Shown piece after piece: positions 12,522 to 20,467 of a DNA stretch of 22,286 nt; the stretch's first letter is position 1; every line of letters begins with the position of its first letter. The position numbers and the translations under genes were made by a program. The DNA comes from a virus: the IMG/VR virus record IMGVR_UViG_3300012954_000097, positions 1-22,286 of that record; one strand, written 5' to 3'. Under the pieces are notes generated by a model, which had not been told where the DNA came from, searched no databases, and worked only from the letters and a program-made list of their open reading frames with translations.

Positions 12522-15500
12522 TGGCTAATAGTGTAATTCAGATAAAAAGAAGTAATACCGAGGCAACAGCATCGAACCTTGCCTTTGGTGAATTAGCTTA
12601 TTCTTTAGTCAGTAATAATTTATTCATTGGTACAGATTCCAATACTGTAATTAAGATTGGTGGTGCATCAGATTCACAACTAGTAAATGTAACTGCTGGT
12701 ACATTAAAGAACGGTGCTGCATTAGTTGTAAACAGTACTGGTGGTGTAGATCAATTAACAGTACAAGATTTATCTGTTAGTTCTAATGTAGTAGTAGTTG
12801 GAAATGTTACATCTAACACAATAGATGGTAAACAAGTATTTGCAAATACATTAGAAGTAACAAGTAGCACAACAGGCAATCAAGCATCATTCCAAGATGT
12901 ATCAATAGCTAACACATTAACAGTAAATGGATCCATAACACTTAGAGGTGATAACATAAACCTTGGTGATGGTGGTGATGTAATATCTTTAGGTGCTACT
13001 GTTAATGATAACATCATACCAACAACAACACAAACATTTAACTTAGGTTCAGCATCACAACAATTTACTATGTTGTTTGCTAACCAAGTAACAGTCAATG
13101 CTACACCTGCTGCTGACTTTGAAGTTGCTAACAAAAAATATGTAGACGATTCACTTAGTGGAATAAGCACAGTAGGAAATACAACACAATTAGGTGCACC
13201 AGCAGATGGTGTATTTGCAAACGGTTCAGGTTCAGGGAATATAGAGGGGGCTGTAACATCAATATCTAATACAACAACAGTTACAGAAGCTATAGATTCT
13301 ATGAATGAAGTTATGTTTAACATACATCAACAAACATATGTACGTGATGTAGTAACAACATGTACTTCAGGAAATACAGGTGGCGCGCCATTAACTGCCA
13401 CCTTAACAATTAATGTCGTTGGAAACGCCAACGCATTTGATATCAACTGGGGGGATGGAAATTATACCAACAATACGACGGACTCGACGCCATCTCATAC
13501 TTATACGGATAATACCAACTCCCCTTTTGATATTGTAGTGACTGCAAGAAACACTGGAGCACTTGGTGAAGGTAATTCTGCAACACAAACAGTAACAGAT
13601 TTAATTACATTGTTTACAGCTGATCCAGTAGCTGACTTTGATATAATGTCAGCAGTATCTGGTGGAAGTGAAATAACATCAGCTAATGTAAACCAAACAA
13701 TATATGTAGACAATGATACAACAAATGCTAATGATGTAGTAGCAACTTTCAATATTGATTGGGGTGATGGTAGTGCAAACGCTATTTCAAATACATCAGT
13801 AGCTGGTGGTCCTCAAGGAGCAAGAGAACCACATACCTATACTTCTGCAACAGGTACAGGTACAAGTACAATAACACTTTCTATCAATACACACTCTACT
13901 GCAGATCCTTCATCATTACCAAGTAGTGCAACTAAAACTATAAAGATATATGATACATCAATAGCAGCACCAGAAGGATTGTCTGGAAAGACATTTAGTT
14001 TAACAACATCATCAGTAGGAAGTTCACCTAAGTTAGCTCAAGGTCATATAGACAATTCATCAGAAAGTACATTAGGTGAAGGTGATAGTATAACAAGATA
14101 TACTACATCAGGAGCTATTGAAACAACTGGTGAAGCTAATTCACAAGTTACATATAATGCTGGAGCAGGAACATTATCAGCAATAGTAGATGGATCAGCT
14201 GATGGAGCTATTGCATTTGATAGTAGTGATAACACAGGAACAAATCAATCATTAGTAGTCGTAGATGAATTAGACTTTAATGGATTCGATAACGATGGTG
14301 ATGCAACTTCAGCAGCAACATCAATATATGCACCAGGATTATATTCTGGATTTAGAGCAAGAGTATCTAAGTCAAGTTTAACTACAGGTGTTCATACATA
14401 TAAACTTTCACATAGTACTACAGGAAATACTTCTGTACTACAATTTGTAAAAGATAACTTAACTGGAAAACCAGTAATGAACTTTAGTGGTACTACCTTG
14501 ACACAGAACTCTGCAGGCACTTTAGCGTATGTGTCAGGTGTACCTTATTATACAAATGATGCAACTTTAAATGTTGTAGGTGCTTTAGTAAGTAATGTAG
14601 CAGGTCAAGTATATAAAGATGATAGTACTCCATTCAATATAAGTAGTGGAACAAATATAGAAGGTGATAGTGGTTCAGCATTTGCATCACAAACAAAAGC
14701 ATATACTATCCTACCAAGTTCAACATTAAGCAGTGGTAAGCCAAAAGCTAATACTGGTGTTGGAGCTAATGTAAGTATAGACACATTCCAAATAAATGTA
14801 AATGGTGGTGGAAGAAGAGTAGAAGGTTTTGGAATGAATATGGAAAATGTAAATGGAACAGGAGACACATTACAATTTGCAAATACAAAAGTAGCAGTAT
14901 ACAACGGAACTTCAAGTGGAGTTAATGAATCAGCAATACCAGTATCAGATAGTTTAGGTGCTGGATTTGATACTGATGGATTAAGAATTATAACAGGATG
15001 GTCTGGTGCAACTCCAGCATTCAATAGTGGACAAGATTACTATGCAAGTAATAATTGGACAGGTGCAGTAACTGTTGCTGGAACAGATGAAGCAATAGTA
15101 AGATATGGAACTTTAGCTCATAACCAGAATAATTATTCTACAGGATTCCTTCCAGCAGGACCAGACTTAAGCTCTGGAAGATCAGGTACACAGTTTTTTA
15201 GATTTGCTTTTAAAAGAACAACAATGTCAAATATGACAATAAAATTAACAACTGGTGGTTTAACATCATTCCACATTGCAGCTCCTAATACAGATATAGA
15301 CGATGCATCATCTATTAATGGTTGGTTAGATGCATCAGCAACATATGCAGGTGCTGGTACTCCTGGAGCAGATACAGGCAATGGTGGTAATGGTTCAGAT
15401 GGTTGTGCATTTACTTCTGGTGATAGAATACAAGCTAGTACAAGTTATACTAACCAGACATTTACATTAACTCTTGGTGATCAGAATGCATCAGATGCTT

Positions 15501-15571
15501 ACAATAATCAAATATTAGTAAGTGTTGGATTAGCAGATGGTCAATCAATTACTAAATTGGAGGTCGAATAA
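12521..15571 (+). CDS. Large virion/tail-fibre protein with PKD-like domains (1,016 aa)
   Basis: The N-terminus (VIQIKRSNTEATASNLAFGE) is a fibre head module shared with the genes at 16563 and 17951. Residues about 50-260 are repetitive beta-rich fibre sequence. Two PKD-like domains follow, marked by INWGDGNYTNN...HTYTDN (about 306-350) and IDWGDGSANAIS...PHTYTS (about 413-455). The middle is Ser/Thr/Gly-rich. The C-terminal domain (about 880-1016: FRFAFKRTTMSNMTIKLTTG; NGWLDASATYAGAG; NGSDGCAF) resembles the end of large cyanophage structural proteins as I recall them. The start is GTG, overlapping the previous stop, with GGGGG nine bases upstream. No catalytic motif was seen. Likely role: a long fibre or baseplate decoration binding surface polymers. 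Codons of the first PKD domain (13379-13525) are visibly more GC-rich than the rest. Confidence 0.82.
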   Translation: MANSVIQIKRSNTEATASNLAFGELAYSLVSNNLFIGTDSNTVIKIGGASDSQLVNVTAGTLKNGAALVVNSTGGVDQLTVQDLSVSSNVVVVGNVTSNTIDGKQVFANTLEVTSSTTGNQASFQDVSIANTLTVNGSITLRGDNINLGDGGDVISLGATVNDNIIPTTTQTFNLGSASQQFTMLFANQVTVNATPAADFEVANKKYVDDSLSGISTVGNTTQLGAPADGVFANGSGSGNIEGAVTSISNTTTVTEAIDSMNEVMFNIHQQTYVRDVVTTCTSGNTGGAPLTATLTINVVGNANAFDINWGDGNYTNNTTDSTPSHTYTDNTNSPFDIVVTARNTGALGEGNSATQTVTDLITLFTADPVADFDIMSAVSGGSEITSANVNQTIYVDNDTTNANDVVATFNIDWGDGSANAISNTSVAGGPQGAREPHTYTSATGTGTSTITLSINTHSTADPSSLPSSATKTIKIYDTSIAAPEGLSGKTFSLTTSSVGSSPKLAQGHIDNSSESTLGEGDSITRYTTSGAIETTGEANSQVTYNAGAGTLSAIVDGSADGAIAFDSSDNTGTNQSLVVVDELDFNGFDNDGDATSAATSIYAPGLYSGFRARVSKSSLTTGVHTYKLSHSTTGNTSVLQFVKDNLTGKPVMNFSGTTLTQNSAGTLAYVSGVPYYTNDATLNVVGALVSNVAGQVYKDDSTPFNISSGTNIEGDSGSAFASQTKAYTILPSSTLSSGKPKANTGVGANVSIDTFQINVNGGGRRVEGFGMNMENVNGTGDTLQFANTKVAVYNGTSSGVNESAIPVSDSLGAGFDTDGLRIITGWSGATPAFNSGQDYYASNNWTGAVTVAGTDEAIVRYGTLAHNQNNYSTGFLPAGPDLSSGRSGTQFFRFAFKRTTMSNMTIKLTTGGLTSFHIAAPNTDIDDASSINGWLDASATYAGAGTPGADTGNGGNGSDGCAFTSGDRIQASTSYTNQTFTLTLGDQNASDAYNNQILVSVGLADGQSITKLEVE

Positions 15572-16317
15572 TGGCTATCAGTGATACCCAAAAAGTAGAC
15601 CTGCTGTGGAAGAAGGTTGGATTTAGTAAAACTAAAACAGATACTAATGCCAATAAGAAAGCTCCTAACGAAGCTATTGTATCTGATTTAATTATCAAAC
15701 CAGCAGAAGTATGGTCAGATGTAGGATCCATACCATCTACAATACCAGGATCCAATACTTCTATACTTAGAATATATACAGAATTAGAAACAACAGAAGA
15801 CGGAACAGCAACAAATAACAGAACATGGAAGACAGGAACAACTAACTGGGTGCCACCAAAGTTTGGTGCTACATATCAATTAAAGGTATATGTAGATAGT
15901 GCTGGATCAAGTAATCCAGCATCTAACGGAACACAGTTATTTGAAACTGGATCAGGCAATGATGACGAATGGTACTTTGATTATCAATCAGGTACATTGA
16001 ATTTCATTGGAACTAATTTACCATCAGGCGTATCTGATGGAAAAAGCATTTTTGTATCAGGAGCAAAGTATCAAGGAAATACATTTGCTACTGGAATCAA
16101 AGATGTAACATTATACAATGCAACGATTGATAGTCTTGCATCACCATTAAAGACATCAGATGGTGGTACAGGATTAAACACTTTTACAACTAGTGGTGTT
16201 TTTTATGCAAGTAATACTTCGACAATGGCTCAGGTAACTGGAACAGAAGGAAAAGTATTACAAGCAGGTTCAGGAGGAACACCAGAGTTTGATGATTTAG
16301 ATGGGGGAACTTATTAA
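15571..16317 (+). CDS. Virion structural protein of the marine T4-like type (248 aa)
   Basis: The N-terminus (TQKVDLLWKKVGFSKTKTD, then ANKKAPNEAI) and the middle (FDYQSGTLNFIGTNLP, SDGKSIFVSGAKYQG) match a structural protein conserved in marine T4-like phages as I recall it. Residues about 190-248 are phage tail-repeat sequence (TSDGGTGLNTFTTSGVFYAS; GTEGKVLQAGSGGTPEF) ending in DDLDGGTY. It is beta-rich with no cysteine. The ATG overlaps the previous stop (TAATG) and has GGAGGT six bases upstream, formed by the Leu-Glu-Val codons of the neighbour. Its own tail carries the ribosome-binding site for the next gene. Confidence 0.8.
   Translation: MAISDTQKVDLLWKKVGFSKTKTDTNANKKAPNEAIVSDLIIKPAEVWSDVGSIPSTIPGSNTSILRIYTELETTEDGTATNNRTWKTGTTNWVPPKFGATYQLKVYVDSAGSSNPASNGTQLFETGSGNDDEWYFDYQSGTLNFIGTNLPSGVSDGKSIFVSGAKYQGNTFATGIKDVTLYNATIDSLASPLKTSDGGTGLNTFTTSGVFYASNTSTMAQVTGTEGKVLQAGSGGTPEFDDLDGGTY
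16300..16310 (+). promoter_or_regulatory. Ribosome-binding site embedded in the DGGT codons
   Basis: GATGGGGGAAC encodes Asp-Gly-Gly-Thr at the end of the 248-aa protein. It places GGGGG exactly nine bases before the ATG at 16317, the same spacing as at 12504-12521. Confidence 0.6.
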
Positions 16318-16553
16318 TGAGTGGTTTGAATGATTTAGATAGAGATGAATTAGAGATGTTAAGTCAATACATACAAAATCAACAACAGATTATAAATGAA
16401 TTAACAGAAAAAAATATGCAATTAACTACTGAAATACAAGTACAAAGATTACGTATCAAAGAGCTTGAACAAATAAATAACGTAAAGAGTAGACATAAAA
16501 GAAGGACAAGTCCCTTCGTTTTAGAAAGATTGCAAGACGCTATAAAAGATTAG
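16317..16553 (+). CDS. Small coiled-coil protein (78 aa)
   Basis: Residues 5-56 have heptad-like spacing of Leu/Ile with many Gln/Glu/Lys (YIQNQQQIINELTEKNMQL, IQVQRLRIKELEQI), predicting a coiled coil. A basic segment (KSRHKRRTSPF) and a short amphipathic end (VLERLQDAIKD) follow. There is no signal peptide or cysteine. The start overlaps the previous stop (TAATG). Its place between fibre genes suggests an assembly chaperone, trimerisation factor or linker, but no homologue is recognised. Confidence 0.7.
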   Translation: MSGLNDLDRDELEMLSQYIQNQQQIINELTEKNMQLTTEIQVQRLRIKELEQINNVKSRHKRRTSPFVLERLQDAIKD

Positions 16554-16562
16554 GAGATATAA

Positions 16563-17879
16563 ATGGCTTCAATTATTAAATTAAAAAGGTCGTCAACCGC
16601 AGATGCGGTACCGGCAAATAACGCGTTGCAGACTGGTGAGTTAGCTATAAACTTAGCAGATAAGAAGCTATTTTCCGCCAATGCAACAGGACACACAATA
16701 CAGTTATCAGGTGATGACTTTACTATTGGAACAACTGCAAACACAGACAATGGTACAGTAACATTAACAGGTACAGGTAATGGATCCAATTCAACACTAA
16801 CAATTAGTGGTGCTAATGGTATAGGTGTAACATCTGATGGTTCAGGTGCAATTACAGTTACAGCAAACACCGTAGATGTAGACCTTGCAACAGTAGCAAA
16901 CACATCATCAGCAAACTTAGTATTATCTGGTGGTGGTGAATCAGAAACAGTTAAACTATCTGGTAACAATGGACTAGTAGTTGCTGCAACTAACACAAGT
17001 AATATTGTACTTGAGAACAAAGGTGCACAGCATGTAGTTACTGTAGTTTCTGATGGCGGAAATAAATACGCTATCGATGGAACAACACAGCAAGCATTAA
17101 GATTAGTACCAGGTGTTATATATTGGTTCGATCAATCAGATTCATCTAACAGTAACCACCCATTAGTTTTCAGTACAACTGATAACGGTACTCATGGTGG
17201 TGGTTCTGAAATATCACAAGGTACAGCAAGTGGTTTTGAGATATATGAAAAAGTAGGTACTCCAGGTAGTGCAGGTGCATATACAAGAATTAAACTACAA
17301 CAAGATGCTGGTAATTTATATTATTACTATTGTTCTCAACATGGTGGTATGGGTGCAGCTGCTTATGTAATGGCAGATAACTATTACAGTAATGCTTCAC
17401 ATTTCATAACAACACAACCATTAAACGTAACTGGCGTTGGTACATTCTCAGGTAATGTATCAGCTTCTCATGTTATAGCAAGTGGTGATGCTGATATTTC
17501 AGGTGAAGTAAATGCAGCTACAGCAGCTATTGTTGGTAATGCTACAGTTGGTGGTAATATGGCTATTACTGGTGACTTAACAGTATCAGGTACAACAACT
17601 ACAGTAAGCAGTACAACAGTAAAAATTAATGATAGTATGCTATCACTTGCTGATAACCAAACTGGAACAGGTCTAGATGAAGTAGACGTAGGTTTCTATG
17701 GAACACATGATGTAGGTGGAACAGATAAGTTCTCTGGAATATTTAGAGACACATCACATTCAAATAAGGCATTTGTTGTTGTTGAAGGAATAACAACAGA
17801 ACCGACTGGAACTGTTTCATATTCAGCTTCTGAACTTGGACAGCTAGATGCAATCATTGATGGTGGGACTTACAGTTAA
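16563..17879 (+). CDS. Virion/tail-fibre protein with cupredoxin-like domain (438 aa)
   Basis: The shared fibre head (MASIIKLKRSSTADAVPANN) covers residues 1-50, then a Thr/Gly-rich beta region. Residues about 155-272 look like a cupredoxin-type fold: YWFDQSDSSNSNHPLVFSTT with H199, a GTHGGGSE loop, GTPGSAGAYTRI, and YYYYCSQHGGMGA with C257, H260 and M263. The His + Cys-x2-His-x2-Met set resembles type-1 copper ligands. Residues about 325-438 are tail-fibre sequence (SGTTTTVSSTTVKINDSMLS; DVGFYGTHDVGG) ending in IIDGGTYS. I recall the same modules in marine phage fibres. The ATG has GGAG five bases upstream. Whether metal is bound is unproven; the domain may be only a stable adhesive fold. 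Confidence 0.8.
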   Translation: MASIIKLKRSSTADAVPANNALQTGELAINLADKKLFSANATGHTIQLSGDDFTIGTTANTDNGTVTLTGTGNGSNSTLTISGANGIGVTSDGSGAITVTANTVDVDLATVANTSSANLVLSGGGESETVKLSGNNGLVVAATNTSNIVLENKGAQHVVTVVSDGGNKYAIDGTTQQALRLVPGVIYWFDQSDSSNSNHPLVFSTTDNGTHGGGSEISQGTASGFEIYEKVGTPGSAGAYTRIKLQQDAGNLYYYYCSQHGGMGAAAYVMADNYYSNASHFITTQPLNVTGVGTFSGNVSASHVIASGDADISGEVNAATAAIVGNATVGGNMAITGDLTVSGTTTTVSSTTVKINDSMLSLADNQTGTGLDEVDVGFYGTHDVGGTDKFSGIFRDTSHSNKAFVVVEGITTEPTGTVSYSASELGQLDAIIDGGTYS

Positions 17880-17885
17880 TAAATA
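17878..17885 (+). promoter_or_regulatory. Weak late-promoter-like box (AATAAATA)
   Basis: AATAAATA overlaps the stop codon of the 438-aa gene and differs from TATAAATA at one base; variants of the form NATAAATA have been proposed for marine T4-like phages. It could serve the gene at 17951, but any transcript would begin just before the hairpin at 17893. The same string also occurs inside coding sequence at 16472 and 17061, so chance is possible. Confidence 0.3.
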
Positions 17886-17892
17886 ATTTTAT

Positions 17893-17914
17893 AGCCTCTT
17901 ATATAAGGGGCTTT
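17893..17914 (+). terminator. Hairpin, possible weak intrinsic terminator
   Basis: AGCCTCTT pairs with AAGGGGCT (8 bp, one G-T wobble) around an ATAT loop, followed by only three T and then AAA. It lies in the only gap over 60 bases in the virion cluster (17880-17950), which also contains a perfect 12-bp palindrome, GCCTATATAGGC (17922-17933). The short T run makes it a weak terminator; an RNA-processing or stabilising hairpin is an alternative. Confidence 0.45.
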
Positions 17915-17950
17915 AAACTCAGCCTATATAGGCAGTGAATGAGGAGCTAA

Positions 17951-18646
17951 ATGGCATCGATTATTAAAATCAAGCGTTCCAGTACTTCTGGAAACGCACC
18001 TACAAATGCACAATTACAAGACGCAGAATTAGCGATCAATACCGCTGATGGTATTTTATATTCTGCAAATAGTACAGCTGTATTTGAGATCGGCGCAAAT
18101 CTATCTTCATTAACTGTCAATGCTCAAGCGTTCCCATCTGAGGATGGTGGATCAGGTCAGATATTAAAAACATATGGTAACGGTACACTCTTCTGGACTA
18201 ATGAAGCCGGTGCAGCAGGATTCAGTGCTTATACACTATATGAATTTGTAACATCAAACAATCAAACAAACTTTGCTGGTAATGATGACAATGGTAGTAG
18301 TTTAGGTTATAGAACCGGTGATAGTATTCAAGTATTCTTGAATGGTATATTATTAGAAGAGACAGAAGACTATACAGCAACTAATGGTGCTAATGTTATA
18401 TTAACACAAGGTGCATCCAATAATGACTTATTACAAATATTTTCATATGGTATTGGATCATCAAATAATATTACAATTGCATCAAATAACAATATAGGTA
18501 TAGCAAATACAAATCCAGCTCATGTATTCTCAGTTAATGGTAATGCATTCTTTAGTGCTAATGTAACTGTAAATAATACATTGTTGGATGGAGATAACAG
18601 AGCATTTAAAGTTTATTATTCTAATGGTGACGTAGCGTGGGGATAA
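17951..18646 (+). CDS. Virion/tail-fibre protein (231 aa)
   Basis: The shared fibre head (MASIIKIKRSSTSGNAPTNA) covers residues 1-55, followed by SEDGGSGQILKTYGNGTLFW. A tail beta-domain occupies about residues 75-175 (YTLYEFVTSNNQTNFAG; GDSIQVFLNGILLEETEDYT), a module I recall from cyanophage fibres. The C-terminal part has IGIANTNPAHVFSVNGNAFF and ends RAFKVYYSNGDVAWG. No cysteine. The ribosome-binding site is GAGGAG ahead of the ATG. It is the first gene after the hairpin gap. The final Trp-Gly codons (TGG GGA) supply a G-rich stretch before the next start. Confidence 0.8.
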   Translation: MASIIKIKRSSTSGNAPTNAQLQDAELAINTADGILYSANSTAVFEIGANLSSLTVNAQAFPSEDGGSGQILKTYGNGTLFWTNEAGAAGFSAYTLYEFVTSNNQTNFAGNDDNGSSLGYRTGDSIQVFLNGILLEETEDYTATNGANVILTQGASNNDLLQIFSYGIGSSNNITIASNNNIGIANTNPAHVFSVNGNAFFSANVTVNNTLLDGDNRAFKVYYSNGDVAWG

Positions 18647-18649
18647 CAT

Positions 18650-18958
18650 ATGGCAAGTAAGGCAAGACATTTAAGTAGTATAATTGGAGACGCAGGAAGA
18701 GGAAAAGACCTTGGTAATGCTGATGCAAAGATCAAACAAGATTCTACTACACAAGGTGGTAAAAGATTAGGTGCAAGTGCATCAGATGATCTATTAGTGG
18801 CAAATACTACATCAGATAGAATAGGAATACAAACAACTAATCCACAAGCAGTATTAGATGTGGAAGGTGATATAAGAGTAGGAACTGACTTGGAGGATAA
18901 CACAGGTAGAATATTTAAAGTATATTATGCTAACACTGATATAGCCTGGGGAGAATAA
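18650..18958 (+). CDS. Small virion/fibre protein, paralogue of the preceding C-terminus (102 aa)
   Basis: The N-terminal half is Gly/Lys/Asp-rich (SSIIGDAGRGKDLGNADAKI; QDSTTQGGKRLG). The C-terminal half, DRIGIQTTNPQAVLDVEGDI...RIFKVYYANTDIAWGE, follows the same order as the end of the 231-aa protein, so it looks like a duplicated module. The start is ATG 18650, three bases after the previous stop, with GGGGA six bases upstream. It lies directly before the neck genes, so a whisker, collar or fibre part is plausible, but not shown. Confidence 0.75.
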   Translation: MASKARHLSSIIGDAGRGKDLGNADAKIKQDSTTQGGKRLGASASDDLLVANTTSDRIGIQTTNPQAVLDVEGDIRVGTDLEDNTGRIFKVYYANTDIAWGE

Positions 18959-18966
18959 ATAGTATT

Positions 18967-19707
18967 ATGAGTAGACCAACAACTAAAGCAACATTCAAAG
19001 AACATTGTCTTCGTAGATTAGGTAAACCTGTAATCGAGATAAATGTTGATGAAGACCAAATTGACGATAGAGTAGATGAGGCTTTAGACTATTATATGGA
19101 TTACCACTTTGATGGTATGGAACATGTATACTATAAGCATCAAGTAACAGCAGACGATAAGACTAATAAATGTTTTACAGTACCAGATAACATTATAGGT
19201 GTAGTTGATCTGTTTGATATAGGTGATGCATTGTCTACAAATAACCTCTTTAATATACGGTATCAGATCGCTTTAAACGACCTCTACGACCTTTCTAGGT
19301 ATGAACTGGTCCCTTACTATATGAACTTCCAAAACATCCGTATGATCGAGGAAATATTAGTTGGTAAACAGAGATTAAGATATACAAGAAACACAAACAA
19401 AGTCCATGTAGATATGGATTGGGATAGATTAAATGTAGGAGACTTTATTGTCGCTAAAGCCTATAAAGTTATAGATCCAGACACTTATCCAGATATATGG
19501 AAAGACAGATGGCTATTGAGATATGCAGCATGCTTGATTAAATTGCAATGGGGAACTAACCTAATTAAATTCGAAGGAATGCAATTACCAGGAGGAGTAC
19601 AGTTTAACGGACAGAAGTTATATGACGATGCCTTTGCTGAAAGACAACAGCTTGAAGAAGAAATGGCAACAGCATACTCATATCCGCCAGAAGATATGGT
19701 AGGATAA
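18967..19707 (+). CDS. gp13: Neck protein gp13 (head completion)
   Basis: The product resembles T4-family gp13, which joins gp14 in the neck that closes the filled head and receives the tail. The N-terminus MSRPTTKATFKEHCLRRLGK followed by VIEINVDEDQIDDRVDEALD is the form I know from marine T4-like phages. Further conserved-looking parts are VPDNIIGVVDLFDIGD, FQNIRMIEEILVGKQRLRYT and WLLRYAACLIKLQWGTNL. It has 246 residues (T4 gp13 has 309), typical of the shorter marine forms. Gene order gp13-14-15-16-17 supports it strongly. The start is ATG 18967; a G-rich stretch at 18948-18953 is rather far (13 bases). A patch at 19245-19345 uses more GC-ending codons than the surrounding gene. Confidence 0.92.
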   Translation: MSRPTTKATFKEHCLRRLGKPVIEINVDEDQIDDRVDEALDYYMDYHFDGMEHVYYKHQVTADDKTNKCFTVPDNIIGVVDLFDIGDALSTNNLFNIRYQIALNDLYDLSRYELVPYYMNFQNIRMIEEILVGKQRLRYTRNTNKVHVDMDWDRLNVGDFIVAKAYKVIDPDTYPDIWKDRWLLRYAACLIKLQWGTNLIKFEGMQLPGGVQFNGQKLYDDAFAERQQLEEEMATAYSYPPEDMVG

Positions 19708-19711
19708 TATT

Positions 19712-20467
19712 ATGGCAACTAGAAATGTTTTCTTTAACAACTTCGAAAGTAAAGGTGAACAAGACTTAATCGAAGATTTAGTAATTGAGTCAATACAAAT
19801 TTATGGTATTGATGCTTACTATATGCCAAAGACTTATGTTGATTATGATAACCTATATGGTGAAAGTGATCTAGCAGTTTACAAAGAATACTATACAGTA
19901 CCAATGTATATCAATACAGTAGAAGGTTTTGGTGGAGAAGGAGACTTCTTATCCAAGTTTGGTGTAGAACAAAGAGACACAATGACTATGTCAGTTGCTA
20001 GAAGAACATTTGAAGAAGATGTTGGAAGAGAAGATTTAGCTAATCTAACAAGACCAAGAGAAGGAGACCTGATCTGGTTTCCACTAAACAATAAAATGTA
20101 TTCAATAAACTTCGTAGAACATGAACCAGTGTTCTATCAAATGGGTACATTACAATTCTATGAACTTAGATTAGAAATGTTTGAATACAGTGGTGAAAGA
20201 TTTGATACTGGTATACAAGAGATTGATAAGTTAGAAGATAACAGATCAATGGATACAGGATTAAACTCACAACTAATTATGGATTCAACAGATAGAATTC
20301 CATTGCCATTACATTTAGAGTCAGGTGAAAGAATATTGTTGGATGGTATAGCAGAGTTGGATCAAGATGATATAACAGATAGTGAAAACCAATTCTTTGA
20401 AACTGGTGCAGATAACTTTATTGACTTCAGTGACGCAGATCCATTTAGTGAAGGAGGTAACTTCTAA
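19712..20467 (+). CDS. gp14: Neck protein gp14 (head completion)
   Basis: The N-terminus ATRNVFFNNFESKGEQDLIE, then YGIDAYYMPKTYVDYDNLYG and a GFGGEGDFLSKFGVEQRDTM section followed by EGDLIWFPLNNKMYSINFVE, is characteristic of T4-like gp14. This protein forms a neck ring with gp13 and is needed for head-tail joining. It has 251 residues against 256 in T4. The acidic C-terminus (DADPFSEGGNF) is encoded with GGAGGT, the ribosome-binding site of gp15, whose ATG overlaps this stop by one base. It lies four bases after gp13, in the same transcription unit. Confidence 0.93.
   Translation: MATRNVFFNNFESKGEQDLIEDLVIESIQIYGIDAYYMPKTYVDYDNLYGESDLAVYKEYYTVPMYINTVEGFGGEGDFLSKFGVEQRDTMTMSVARRTFEEDVGREDLANLTRPREGDLIWFPLNNKMYSINFVEHEPVFYQMGTLQFYELRLEMFEYSGERFDTGIQEIDKLEDNRSMDTGLNSQLIMDSTDRIPLPLHLESGERILLDGIAELDQDDITDSENQFFETGADNFIDFSDADPFSEGGNF

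Noticed and set aside
12880-15381. Antisense open frames opposite the 1,016-aa gene (e.g. 12880-13323, 14605-15024)
   Set aside because: They come from low-stop antisense of Thr/Ser/Ala/Val codons; no start signals, no recognisable product, and the + strand gene has family features throughout.
16472-16479. AATAAATA as a late promoter (also at 17061 and 18954)
   Set aside because: The 16472 and 17061 copies are inside genes and the latter is not near a start. The copy at 18954 lies six bases before the gp13 ATG, leaving no room for a leader. The match is one base off the strict consensus.
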